A DNA stretch of 64,000 bases from an uncultured Verrucomicrobiae bacterium (lineage in GTDB: Bacteria; Verrucomicrobiota; Verrucomicrobiia; Limisphaerales; AAA164-E04): assembly GCA_951813855.1 (NCBI GenBank), contig OX638380.1, forward strand, positions 3,860,876-3,924,875, read 5' to 3'. Positions 37,801 to 46,014 of the stretch are shown in pieces. The notes below the pieces were generated by a model. That model searched no databases. It saw nothing but the letters and a program-made list of their open reading frames with translations, and was not told the DNA's origin. Both the position numbers and the translations under genes were made by a program. The stretch's first letter is position 1. The number at the start of each line of letters is the position of its first letter.

Positions 37801-38542
37801 TGACGTGATAGAGGGTGTCGGAACTTACCGAACTCAGGCTGTTGCCGAATACGGGATCCTCCAGATTGCGTTGGAGCGGAACGTGGCGGATCGGTCCGTC
37901 GGACGGGATCAAGACCAGTTCGACCGAGCCCGGAACTTCGTCTTCGAACGTAGCGGTGACGATGACGCTGCTGTTGCGCTCGATGGTGGTGTTGCCGGGT
38001 TGGACGATCACGCGGTCCTTGAATTTCTGGGGCGCCGAATATTGTTGGACGCTCCCCAGCGCCACGGCGACGAGAAAGAACGCGCAGATGCTGACGAGGT
38101 GAAGGGCTTGGGCGAATAACAGGCGTTCGTCGCTGCGTTGGCCCCATGGCGTGCGACGATTTTTTTCGAGCGCCTCCCGGATTACTCGTTTTTGCAGGTA
38201 GTTGAAGTCGCCGGTCCGAGTGTCCGGTTCGGTGTCCAGGGCCGTGAGCAGCAGGGCGTGAAGCTCCGGATGGTTTTGTTCGATATCCCGGGCGACGTCG
38301 TGAGGGTCGGTTCGGTGGCGCCGGGCCCGGGCGCCCAGAAAGAGCGAGTAGCCGACGGCCGCGACGATCAGCAACGGCAATTGCCAGGGAATAAAGAAAT
38401 CGGCCCAATAGTAAAGCGCCAGCAAGCCGACTCCGGCCAGGGAGGCGAGCATCCAGCCGATCGTCTGGGAACGACGGAGCCGACAACGGTCGTGCGCGGC
38501 GGCTATCGGGGAAAGTTTGGCGAGTAGAATGGAGTTTGCCAT
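34892..38542 (-). CDS. Very large DUF4175-type membrane/coiled-coil protein
   Basis: 1216 aa from the ATG at 38542. TM pair near the N-terminus (about 31-70), a further TM near 145-165 (LVSICAFFLVAVALGSV), then a large extracytoplasmic part with beta-rich segments to about residue 480. Next come a 13-residue poly-Gln tract (about 494-507) and a long Gln/Glu/Arg coiled-coil region (about 660-1000). A Gly/Pro/Asn/Gln-rich low-complexity stretch of about 110 residues follows (GQQPGQQPGEQPGGR), then a final helical segment. This fits DUF4175 proteins of Verrucomicrobia and Bacteroidetes, whose function is unknown. The low-complexity tail suggests an extended cell-envelope structural role; that is inference. 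It stands alone. Confidence 0.8.
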   Translation of the reverse strand: MANSILLAKLSPIAAAHDRCRLRRSQTIGWMLASLAGVGLLALYYWADFFIPWQLPLLIVAAVGYSLFLGARARRHRTDPHDVARDIEQNHPELHALLLTALDTEPDTRTGDFNYLQKRVIREALEKNRRTPWGQRSDERLLFAQALHLVSICAFFLVAVALGSVQQYSAPQKFKDRVIVQPGNTTIERNSSVIVTATFEDEVPGSVELVLIPSDGPIRHVPLQRNLEDPVFGNSLSSVSSDTLYHVKYDGKQTEDYRLEVFDYPELVRSDATLDYPDYTDLPDRIIKDTRRVTALEGTQLTYSLLMNKTNVTGTLIGKDGSVVELTLHASQPSRWLAHISLLTNDTYQLELKDSEGLSSKKPVDFVIRVKQNRPANLKLIHPSGDQRFSPVEEVDFEGEVWDDYGVGAYGFAYAVGAGEPTEIESGNGVAANEKHVFTHLLEIEQLELPPKTLVTYYLWADDTGPDGETRRNYSDLYFADIRPFEEIFREDQSGQQQQQQQQQQQQQGGDQGQELLELQKEIINAAWNIQKRESGRQPSDRFVEDADIVRQSQQSAISQLDQLSSMLTEERLRPMLQQARSAMEQTVEHLDGAISEPSLKPLPSAVGSARAAYHHLLQLMAEEFMVSQGQNAASSGSSAGNRSQQQLDQLELTQNENRYETQSQATTPPDEAQEEQLQILNRLKELARRQEDLNERLQELQTALEEARSEAEREAIEHQLKRLREDQRQMVEDMDELRQRMNEQNTPEAAEALSQLDEARTEAQQANEALEEGEISQSLASGSRTQQGLEELRDDYRRQTSNQFSEEMQDLRNRARELAERQDQIREDLAAVDENQRQSLGPSEEAERIAENASQQKEELESILEDVRSVSEESEDAEPLLSRQLHETYRNTDPADINQQLDYTTQLTRLNLVDRAQEFENQTHESIDELRERIDRAAESVLGDGVESLRRARAELDELLEDIQQEVAENLPEQNRGEPSPGDQEGDRENPQPGEGENQEPTQLASQSPTGDRPGQQPGQQPGEQPGGRSGEPNQDNPESGEGSETGTPGGTGGRNGEPNEPNDDNGQQSLVNAWNVGNNRGGPGGGGGSNGPLTGDDFREFSDRLREVEEMIDIEELQNDVATVRDRARAVRIEYQRNGKEPQWDLVQLDIEKPLVEIRKRVGEELARRLSRDAMVPIDRDPVPRQYSELVRRYYETLGEGAKEPSSDDENLDQ

Positions 38543-38883
38543 GACGGGGTTCTTTGCTGCCCATCGCCATACTAACCGATGGCGCAACCGGGACAAACTT
38601 AAAGTTTCGCCGTAGGAAGCCTGCGGCCGGTCTCGAGTCCCTGGCAGGGACCGAGATCCGAACCGGGAATCGAAACCGGGAGCGCCTGGCCAGGCGGTTC
38701 CGGTGCGTTCCCCTGAATCGGTAATCTTGGTAACGCTCCCGGTCTCCGTTTTTCGCTCGACCTGCTTGCCCCCTGGTTGCCGGTGGCTTAGCCTGGGTAG
38801 CGTATGACCCGTTCCGGCGGCCGGGAGCGTTGTCAGTCGGAGGTAACCGTGCTATCTTAACCAAGGACGATGTGCAGGGTCTG
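38543..38883. other. Divergent intergenic region with repeated inverted motifs
   Basis: 340 bp between the DUF4175 gene (minus) and the small membrane protein (plus). No gene. It contains a 14-bp perfect palindrome CGCCTGGCCAGGCG (38683-38696) and three mutually complementary GC-rich segments listed as a regulatory feature. Confidence 0.6.
38675..38831 (+). promoter_or_regulatory. Attenuator-like set of three alternative pairing segments
   Basis: Segment 1 ACCGGGAGCG (38675-38684), segment 2 AACGCTCCCGGT (38732-38743), segment 3 CCGGGAGCGTT (38821-38831). Segment 2 can pair with 1 over 10 bp or with 3 over 11 bp, but not both. The 1:2 stem is followed within 4 nt by CCGTTTTT and so resembles an intrinsic terminator for the plus strand; 2:3 pairing would prevent it. 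The downstream ATG is at 38884. Effect on expression is inferred only. Confidence 0.4.
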
Positions 38884-39204
38884 ATGAGCGAACGACAGCA
38901 ACAGAACGGAAATTTCGAAAAAGAGAAAGGTTCGAGTTTCCCTTCCGTTTCGGTTTCGGCCGCGTTCATATTCAAATGTCTGGCGATCGGTTTTTCGGTA
39001 GTTATCGGAATTATTCTGTTTTTCGTCGCTTTCAGTTTTGCCCTCGTGGTCGTGTTACCCGCTTTTCTTATCGGAGCGGCGATCACGTTGTGGCAGCGGC
39101 GGAAATCGTTGTCATTTCATAAAATCCGGTCTTTCTTTCGCCGTTCTCCTAAAAAACACGCCTCGAACGAACGGGTTCCCGACGACGAATATATCGACGT
39201 TTAA
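38884..39204 (+). CDS. Small membrane protein, unknown
   Basis: 106 aa from the ATG at 38884 (MSERQQQNGNFEKEKG). Polar N-terminus, one or two hydrophobic segments (about 32-72, ALVVVLPAFLIGAAITLW), then a strongly basic tail RRRKSLSFHKIRSFFRRSPKKH and an acidic end DDEYIDV. No family recognised. An in-frame start 18 codons earlier overlaps the third pairing segment and is less likely. Confidence 0.55.
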   Translation: MSERQQQNGNFEKEKGSSFPSVSVSAAFIFKCLAIGFSVVIGIILFFVAFSFALVVVLPAFLIGAAITLWQRRKSLSFHKIRSFFRRSPKKHASNERVPDDEYIDV

Positions 39205-39275
39205 ACGGTGGCGCTTCGGATCGGAAACGACCGGTTCGAGGCCGGCTCCGGCTTTCGGTCGCAAAACGGCGGGAA

Positions 39276-40328
39276 TTAACTCCGAGGGGATGAATCGGCT
39301 CCCGCCCCGCCTCGGGACGACAGATCGAGCAACAGTTTATCGATCATCGATTCGATGATGGCGTCGCATTGCGTCTCTTCCTGTTTGCGCCGGTTACGGT
39401 GATAGTCGGCGATCGCCTTCAGGTCGTCGATATTGTAGAGATAGATGTTTTCCAGGTACCCGACGGTCGGATCGATGTCTCGCGGGACGGCGATGTCGAT
39501 GAGCAACAGGGGCCGGGAAGGGCGGTGGGCCAGCAATTCGACGAATCGTTCCCGGTTGAGGAAGTAGCCGGGCGAGGCCGTGCTGCTGACGACCATATCG
39601 ATGCGGGAAAATTCGTCGGCCCAGTCGTCGAAGCGAACGGCCCGGCCTTGAAGTTCGTCGGCGAGTTCTTGGGCGCGGGTGTAGGTCCGATTGGAGACGA
39701 TAATGCTTTTTACTCCCCGGGAAAGCAGGGCGCGGGCGGTTTTTTCGCTGGTGTCGCCGGCTCCGAGAACCATCACCCGGTGGTCTTGCAGGTTATCGAA
39801 GATGCGTTCGGCGAGTTCGACCGCCGCGGCCGCTACCGAACAGGGCCCTCGTTGAATGTCGGTTTTGGTGCGAACCTGCTTGGCGGCGCGGAACGCGGTT
39901 TGGAAGATCCGATTGAGGCGGCGGCCGGTGTGGCGATGCTGAAGCGCGACCTGATAAGATTGCTTGAGTTGCCCCAAAATCTCCGTTTCGCCCAGAATCA
40001 TCGATTCCAGACCGCTGGCCACCCGAAACAGATGCCGGATGCCGGACCGGCCCGAAAGGGCGTAAAATTCGGCTGTCGCCTCCGCTTGACTCTGGCGGTT
40101 CGCGGCGAAATGGCGTTTCAGGGAATCGATCAGGTTTTCGTCCGGCCGGTCATGGGCCACGTAGATTTCGACGCGATTGCAAGTCGAGAGCAGCACCATC
40201 TCCTCGACGTCGGTTTTCTGGCGGATCTCCGTCAGCACCGCGGGCAGTTGATAGTCGGTTACCGCAAACCGCTCCCGGAGTTCAACCGAAGCCTGATGAT
40301 GGCTGAGTCCTATGACCAGCAGGGACAT
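39276..40328 (-). CDS. hemA: Glutamyl-tRNA reductase
   Basis: 350 aa. Reduces glutamyl-tRNA to glutamate-1-semialdehyde with NADPH, the first step of C5 tetrapyrrole synthesis. The catalytic Cys50 is in LSTCNRVEIY; VASGLESMILGETEILGQ is the substrate-domain signature, VMVLGAGDTSEKTARAL the NADPH-binding loop, and the C-terminal dimerisation helices follow. The protein is shorter at the C-terminus than many HemA (about 420), lacking part of the dimerisation domain. It follows the CcsA/HemX-like gene by 94 nt, a common pairing in bacteria. Confidence 0.95.
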   Translation of the reverse strand: MSLLVIGLSHHQASVELRERFAVTDYQLPAVLTEIRQKTDVEEMVLLSTCNRVEIYVAHDRPDENLIDSLKRHFAANRQSQAEATAEFYALSGRSGIRHLFRVASGLESMILGETEILGQLKQSYQVALQHRHTGRRLNRIFQTAFRAAKQVRTKTDIQRGPCSVAAAAVELAERIFDNLQDHRVMVLGAGDTSEKTARALLSRGVKSIIVSNRTYTRAQELADELQGRAVRFDDWADEFSRIDMVVSSTASPGYFLNRERFVELLAHRPSRPLLLIDIAVPRDIDPTVGYLENIYLYNIDDLKAIADYHRNRRKQEETQCDAIIESMIDKLLLDLSSRGGAGADSSPRS

Positions 40329-40422
40329 TGGCTAACGCAATACGTAAGCGACATTCGTTAGGGTCGCGCCCCGGGGAGGAGGTCGGCGATAGTCGCGGTC
40401 TGCCGAATCTGAGTGATCACCT

Positions 40423-41235
40423 TCACTGATGGGTAGCCGACATGAGATTCGTGCCCCAGAACGTCAGGATGACGAAGACGAAGGCCAGAGTGGTGCATTG
40501 GGCGAACCGATGCCCTTTGAGATCGTAGCGACAGCGCGCCAACATCAGCAGCAGATACATGAGCCAGACGATCGCGGACCAAATGATTTTGACGTCGAGT
40601 TGAAAAGCGTTGGCGCTGTTCAGATAGATGAGAAAGGTCGTGCCCAATCCGGTGGTGAGCAGTCCGACCCCGATCAACTGCATCATGCCGGCGATGGCGT
40701 CCAGTTGCTCGATGGGCGGCAGCAAAGATTGGATGGCCCGCAGTTTGTTGTGCCGCAGGTCGTGCTCTTGGGTAAGGAACATGATCCCGGCGGTCGCGCT
40801 TAAGCCGAAGGCACCGTAAGAAAGCAGAATCAGGGTGGCGTGAAGGCTGATTAATCCCGTGAAGTGAGGATTTTCCGGGGTTTGATCCAATTCGGGCATC
40901 AAAGCGAAGACGCCGAAGAAAAAGAGCAGCGGCGAAATAAACGCGCCGGAAAAACGCAACCGCGACCAGATGGAAAAGACCAGATAGGCGGCGTTCATCA
41001 CCCAGAGGATGAACGAGACCGCCTCGTATAGATTGGTGACGGGGATTTGGCCGAGAGCGACGCCCCGAGTGATCAGCGAACCCGTGTGGGGTAAAAACGC
41101 CACCAGCAACAGAACGAGAATGGTCGAATCGTAGCGCTGGAAACCTCGCCGCCAGAGGAAAATCGAGTAAACCGTACTGATGCCGTATAATCCTACGGCG
41201 AGGGCAAACCAAAGCCTGTCGTCGGGCCAGTCCAC
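40423..41235 (-). CDS. Cytochrome c assembly / HemX-like membrane protein (CcsA family)
   Basis: 270 aa with GTG start and eight hydrophobic segments. Segments VTNLYEAVSFILWVMN (about 66-81), HATLILLSYGAFGLSATAGIMFLTQEH (about 132-158) and the C-terminal FWGTNLMSATHQ carry the conserved Tyr/His/Trp features of the CcsA/ResC/HemX group. These proteins deliver haem for cytochrome c maturation or set the level of HemA. Position directly upstream of hemA favours a HemX-type role, but a cytochrome role is equally possible. Confidence 0.82.
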   Translation of the reverse strand: MDWPDDRLWFALAVGLYGISTVYSIFLWRRGFQRYDSTILVLLLVAFLPHTGSLITRGVALGQIPVTNLYEAVSFILWVMNAAYLVFSIWSRLRFSGAFISPLLFFFGVFALMPELDQTPENPHFTGLISLHATLILLSYGAFGLSATAGIMFLTQEHDLRHNKLRAIQSLLPPIEQLDAIAGMMQLIGVGLLTTGLGTTFLIYLNSANAFQLDVKIIWSAIVWLMYLLLMLARCRYDLKGHRFAQCTTLAFVFVILTFWGTNLMSATHQ

Positions 41236-42177
41236 GGATTCAGCCTAGCCGGTTTCGGCCGCCGGGAAAAGATACAATTGATTCGGAGGCGGTTTCGAAG
41301 GCCCCGGACCCGCTGGAAACGAAAGACTCTGGCTATCGCGCATATTCCTGGCGGTATCCGTGAGGGAGGGTAATACCTGTGCTGTCGAGTTCCCCGATTC
41401 GGAGGCCGAATTCGATGAGGATAGGACCGCTGCATTCAGCGATTTCTTGCCGGTCCCGCAGATCCGGCATGGTGGATTGAAAAAATAGCGCGAGACCAAG
41501 CTTGAGCATTTTTCCGCGATTGAGTTCTATCAGGACAGAGTCGCCCAAGCCCGGAACGCACCCGATGATTGCTTTCCAAGCTGAGCGGACTCGATAATTC
41601 GGATTCGTCCCAGCTACGATCCAGAGAGTGAACCTAAATGTCCAGAAGTTCCGCAGCCTTGGCGTCCGAGACCGCGCTGCGGAACGGGAGAGGCGCAGTC
41701 TATTCCCGATCATGGCTCAACACATGAGTGCATCGGTCAACATGCTCAAATTATTATCTGAATGCGTCAAGCAGAGCGAATTGACCGACAGAATGTACGC
41801 TTGAGCCTCCGGTTGGGGGTAATTGGCTGTCGAGTAATCCGAACCGGCGATCAAGGGAATTCAATTAAAAGACAGAGCTTTTCACGCCGTTTTGTCCCTG
41901 AAGTATCAGTAACTGAGAGTAAGTGAACTGACCGGCCCTTTTTCCAACCTCGAAGGGGCAGGTTGCGACCCTATGGTTGGGGACAGTTTGAAAGGTGCCC
42001 CGAATCTGTTTCCCCGGAACGCTAACGGTTGGCGTTGATCATCCTGAAAATAATCTCGAAGAATCTTTGACAGGCGGTAACGATGAAGTAGGCTTCCCCG
42101 TCTTAACCGTTTTGCCGCCGTTTTCGGGATGAATTCCTGTGGCGCCGGAGATGATCGGTAGGTTTTTTAGGGAAGCT
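41236..42177. other. 0.9-kb stretch without supported gene
   Basis: The longest frame is 41333-41713 on the minus strand (126 aa, with SGPILIEFGLRIGELDSTG near its end). Its N-terminal third is Arg/Ser-rich in the manner of non-coding frames, so I do not call it. It could be a decayed gene. No RNA gene or repeat was recognised; sequence is slightly more AT-rich around 41730-41960. Confidence 0.4.
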
Positions 42178-42912
42178 ATGAAGACAATCGCCTGTTTGAT
42201 TTCTGTCGTTTTGGTTTCGTTGTCGCCGGGCCTGAGGCCCTCGGCGGATACCTCGGTGACCAAGAAGAAACTGCCGGCCGAAGTGGTCGGCAGCTGGAAA
42301 ACCTTCGCCTCGCGCAGTAACGGCAACGTCCTCAATTCGGTGTTGTTGCTCAAAAAAAAGGATGGGAAGTATTCGGGTACGTTGACGATGTCCTCCGGCA
42401 ACGAATCGGAATTGGGGACCGTTACGTTCAAGAATAACCGGCTGAAAATCGAAACCAGTTTCAATCGGGACGGAGAAACCTTGGTGATCGGAGTTCGGGC
42501 GGACTTGAACGAGGAAGGGGAACTCAAGGGAAATTGGTACGTCGAAGACAGTGTGGGAGCCGAGCTCAGATCCGAAGCTTGGAAAGCGGTCAGATTGTTG
42601 ACCCCGGTGTTGGCCGGAACTTGGCAGATGACCGCGAAAACCGACGACCAGGATTACCGCATGAAAATTGAATTCACGCGCGCGGGCGAGGAATTCACGG
42701 CGGAGGCCATTAACGAAAACGGCGACGGTTTTCCCTTGGACGAACTGAAAGTCGAGGAAAACAAGCTGTCTTTCGAAGCGAATATGGACAACGGTTCGAA
42801 GGTCAAGGTGGAGGCGAAATTGAAGGCCGCCAAGAAGTTGTCCGGCAAGTATCGGCTTTACGACGCTTGCGGCGTCGAAGCGAGTAGCGGGAATTGGGAA
42901 GCGGCCAAATAG
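42178..42912 (+). CDS. Secreted protein with duplicated about 100-residue domain, unknown
   Basis: 244 aa from the ATG at 42178, preceded by AGGGAAG. Signal peptide MKTIACLISVVLVSLSPGLRPSA. Two homologous halves, about 38-140 and 147-244. Each opens with G-[ST]-W-[KQ]-x-x-A, passes through G-x-x-x-x-G/A with a Lys/Glu-rich beta pattern, has an L-x-x-x-N-x-L-x-[FI]-E segment (KNNRLKIETSF and EENKLSFEANM), then L-x-G-[NK]-[WY], and closes near a Trp (SEAWKAV and SGNWEAA). This indicates tandem duplication of a small beta-barrel-like domain. No family name known to me. A strong terminator follows. Confidence 0.7.
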   Translation: MKTIACLISVVLVSLSPGLRPSADTSVTKKKLPAEVVGSWKTFASRSNGNVLNSVLLLKKKDGKYSGTLTMSSGNESELGTVTFKNNRLKIETSFNRDGETLVIGVRADLNEEGELKGNWYVEDSVGAELRSEAWKAVRLLTPVLAGTWQMTAKTDDQDYRMKIEFTRAGEEFTAEAINENGDGFPLDELKVEENKLSFEANMDNGSKVKVEAKLKAAKKLSGKYRLYDACGVEASSGNWEAAK

Positions 42913-42952
42913 GACGGCGTTCGCTACGGTAATTCAGGTGTTAGCAGGTCGA

Positions 42953-42995
42953 CCGGCGCCTCCCTCGGCTCGAGGAACGGCGCCGGTTTTCTTTT
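42953..42995 (+). terminator. Rho-independent terminator
   Basis: Perfect 8-bp stem CCGGCGCC / GGCGCCGG (42953-42960, 42979-42986) with an 18-nt loop that can itself fold (CCTCGGCTCGAGG), followed by TTTTCTTTT. Closes the secreted-protein gene and separates it from uvrA. Confidence 0.8.
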
Positions 42996-43050
42996 CCGGA
43001 CTTTCGCGGTCCGGCGGTTCGGCGACCGGCCGGCGAAGGGACCTACCCTG

Positions 43051-45918
43051 ATGAGGGACCATTGCATACGGGTCGGCGGAGCCCGGGTACACAATCTTCA
43101 AAACCTTTCGATCACGATCCCTCGCGACCGCTTGGTCGTCTTCACCGGGGTCAGCGGTTCCGGCAAGTCGTCCTTGGTGTTCGATACCATTTTCGCCGAA
43201 GGACAGCGCAAATACGTGGAATCCCTGTCGGCCTATGCCCGGCAATTCCTGAACCAACTGCAGAAGCCCGACGTGGACTTTATCGAGGGCTTGTCACCGG
43301 CCATCGCCATCGAACAGCGGTTGTCGGCCGCCAATCCTCGGTCCACCATCGCGACGACTACCGAGCTCTATGATTATTTTCGGCTGGTGTTCGCGCACGT
43401 CGGTCAACCGCACTGTCCGGATTCCGGAATGGCGATCCGGCATCGCACGACTTCGAACATCGTCGAGGGGATTATGGCCTTGCCTCCGCGCAGCCGGGTC
43501 ATGTTGTTGGCTCCGGTGGCCGCCAGGGAAGGGGAGACGCCCGGCGACGTCTTGCAACGGCTGGGACGCGAAGGATTCGTGCGCGTGCGACTTGACGGCG
43601 AAATCCGGGAATTGGCCGGACCCGACACGACGTTTTCGGCCGCCGGGGCCGAAGCCGATATCGAGGCGGTGGTGGATCGGTTGGTGATCGACGACACGAT
43701 TCGAGCGAGGCTTTCCGATTCGGTCGAAACGGCCTTGCAATGGGGCCAAGGTGTGGTGGTCGTGTTGCATCAAGAAGGCGAAGGGAAGAACGGATGGCAG
43801 GAAAACCGTCACTCCAATCAACTCTACAGTCCGGCCACCGGCAAGGTGTACGCCCGGCTGACGCCGCGTCATTTTTCGTTCAATTTGCCTCAAGGCGCCT
43901 GCGAGGAGTGCTCGGGACTCGGCCAGGTTCGCCGGTTCGCGATGGAGTTGATCGTTCCCGACCCGCAAAAGTCATTGCGGTCCGGAGCGGTCGTTCCCTG
44001 GAATCGATTGGGCAAGCGGTTTCGCGAAGACGCATTGCAGGAATTCGAGGAGTTGACCGCTCGGTTCGGCGCCGATGCGGATACCGCATTCGAACGGTTG
44101 CCGGAAGCCTGCCGCCAGGCCGTGTTGTTCGGAGAAAAACGGAAAGAGGGTTCGGGCTACGAAGGCGTGATCCCTCGCCTCGCCCGATTGTTCGACGATC
44201 CCGACACCAATCAAACCGTCAAGCGGTTGGGCGGGTTTACGCGATTCGAATCCTGCCCGCGTTGCGAAGGCCGTCGGCTTCGTCCGGAGATTCTCGCGGT
44301 GCGCCTGGGAGAGGGCTCGGGGCAAGGAGAGAAAGTGGGAGGCATCGATTTTCCGGGTTGCTCCATAATGGACGTCTGCTCCCTGAACGTCAGTCAAGCG
44401 TGCCGTTTTTTTTCCGAACTGCAATTGACCGAGGCGCAACGGAAGATCGTCGGCGAACCGGTGACGGCGATTCGCAATCGCTTATCCTTCTTGGAGCGGG
44501 TCGGACTGGAGTATCTGAGTCTGGATCGGAAAAGCGGGACGTTGAGCGGCGGCGAGGCGCAACGGATTCGGTTGGCCACGCAACTGGGGGCCGGTTTGAT
44601 GGGAGTGCTCTATATCCTCGACGAGCCGAGCATCGGCTTGCATCACCGGGACAATCGGCGCTTGCTGGAGACCCTCGCTCATTTGCGCGACCTGGGAAAT
44701 ACCGTGCTCGTCGTCGAACATGACGAAGCCGCCATCCGCTTGGCGGACGAGGTCGTGGACATCGGCCCGGGCGCCGGGAGGCTGGGAGGAAAAATCGTGG
44801 CCCAAGCGCCCCCGGACCGATTGCGGGATTTTCCCGAATCGCTGACCGGCAAATATCTTTCGGGAACCTTGCGCGTCGAACGCCCGGTGCCGGCTCGGGT
44901 GCCTGACTCCGAACATTCCTGGTTGGAGGTCGTGGGAGCCAAGGAGCACAATCTCCGTTCGATCGATGTCCGGATCCCGCTGGAATGTTTCGTTTGCGTG
45001 ACCGGAGTCAGCGGTTCGGGCAAGAGCACGTTGGTCAATGATATTCTCAAACCGGCGCTGGCCGCTCGCGGAACCCGGTCGGAACGCCGGTCCGCCAACT
45101 GCGAAGCCCTGCGGGGCGGGGAAAAAATAGCTCGGGTCGTGACCATCGATCAAACCCCCTTGGGGCGGACGCCGCGCAGCAATCCGGCGATTTACACGGG
45201 CGCTTTCGCGCACGTTCGCGAGTTGTACGCCCGGCTTCCGGCCGCTCGTCTGCGGGGATTCGGACCCAGCCGTTTCAGTTTCAACGTGCCGGGCGGACGT
45301 TGCGAAAAATGCCGGGGAGGGGGCGTCATCGGCATCGACATGCAGTTTTTGCCTTCCGTCTACGTCGAGTGCGAAGCCTGCCGGGGCAAGCGTTACAATC
45401 TGGAGACCTTGAACATCTTCTACAAGGGCAAGAACATCGCCGAAGTTCTGGAAATGACGATCGAAGAAGCCCTGGTCTTTTTCCGTTCCGTGCCAAAAAT
45501 CCGGGAGATTTGCCAGACCTTGGTCGAGGTGGGATTGAGTTACGTGACCTTGGGGCAACAGGCGACCGTACTGAGTGGCGGAGAGGCCCAGCGCGTCAAG
45601 ATCGCGACTGAGCTTTCCCGCAAAGTCATCGGTTCGGCGTTGTACGTATTGGACGAACCCACGACCGGTTTGCACTTTCACGACGTGGCCGAATTGATGA
45701 AAGTACTGTTCCGGTTGCGGGACGCTGGTCATACCCTCGTCGTGATCGAGCATAATTTGGAAGTGATCAAGTGCGCGGATTGGATAATCGATTTAGGACC
45801 CGAAGGCGGCGACCGGGGCGGCACCGTCGTTGCCGAAGGACCGCCCGAACTGTTGGCGAAAACTTCGGGGAGTTATACCGGGAAAAGTCTGCAGAGCGTG
45901 TTGTCTGCCGGCCGTTGA
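43051..45918 (+). CDS. uvrA: Excinuclease ABC subunit A
   Basis: 955 aa, normal length. DNA-damage recognition ATPase of nucleotide excision repair. Two ABC cassettes: Walker A GVSGSGKSSLVFDT (about 33-46) and GVSGSGKSTLVND (second half), signatures LSGGEAQRIRLATQ and LSGGEAQRVKIATE, Walker B YILDEPSIGLHHRD and YVLDEPTTGLHFHD. Zinc-binding Cys pairs: CEECSGLG with CPRCEGRR in the first half, and CEKCRGGGVIG with CEACRGKRYN in the second. No recognisable SOS box in the short leader. The TPR gene follows after 96 nt. Confidence 0.97.
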   Translation: MRDHCIRVGGARVHNLQNLSITIPRDRLVVFTGVSGSGKSSLVFDTIFAEGQRKYVESLSAYARQFLNQLQKPDVDFIEGLSPAIAIEQRLSAANPRSTIATTTELYDYFRLVFAHVGQPHCPDSGMAIRHRTTSNIVEGIMALPPRSRVMLLAPVAAREGETPGDVLQRLGREGFVRVRLDGEIRELAGPDTTFSAAGAEADIEAVVDRLVIDDTIRARLSDSVETALQWGQGVVVVLHQEGEGKNGWQENRHSNQLYSPATGKVYARLTPRHFSFNLPQGACEECSGLGQVRRFAMELIVPDPQKSLRSGAVVPWNRLGKRFREDALQEFEELTARFGADADTAFERLPEACRQAVLFGEKRKEGSGYEGVIPRLARLFDDPDTNQTVKRLGGFTRFESCPRCEGRRLRPEILAVRLGEGSGQGEKVGGIDFPGCSIMDVCSLNVSQACRFFSELQLTEAQRKIVGEPVTAIRNRLSFLERVGLEYLSLDRKSGTLSGGEAQRIRLATQLGAGLMGVLYILDEPSIGLHHRDNRRLLETLAHLRDLGNTVLVVEHDEAAIRLADEVVDIGPGAGRLGGKIVAQAPPDRLRDFPESLTGKYLSGTLRVERPVPARVPDSEHSWLEVVGAKEHNLRSIDVRIPLECFVCVTGVSGSGKSTLVNDILKPALAARGTRSERRSANCEALRGGEKIARVVTIDQTPLGRTPRSNPAIYTGAFAHVRELYARLPAARLRGFGPSRFSFNVPGGRCEKCRGGGVIGIDMQFLPSVYVECEACRGKRYNLETLNIFYKGKNIAEVLEMTIEEALVFFRSVPKIREICQTLVEVGLSYVTLGQQATVLSGGEAQRVKIATELSRKVIGSALYVLDEPTTGLHFHDVAELMKVLFRLRDAGHTLVVIEHNLEVIKCADWIIDLGPEGGDRGGTVVAEGPPELLAKTSGSYTGKSLQSVLSAGR

Positions 45919-46014
45919 CGATCCGGCGCCGCGATAACATGATTCGGAACGAATCGGGGAGGGCGAAGACTTCACTTTCGGCAAGACGGAAAACTGACTA
46001 TTGAACGGGGATCG

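Noticed and set aside
38617..38842. SRP or other housekeeping small RNA in the GC-rich intergenic
   Set aside because: None of the conserved SRP, tmRNA or RNase P cores could be found on either strand; kept only as a regulatory-hairpin candidate.
41333..41713. 126-aa minus-strand frame
   Set aside because: N-terminal third is typical non-coding Arg/Ser composition and no family or ribosome-binding site was seen; left as unassigned DNA.
44482..45753. 423-aa minus-strand frame inside uvrA
   Set aside because: Antisense shadow of a highly conserved gene with no start context or family.
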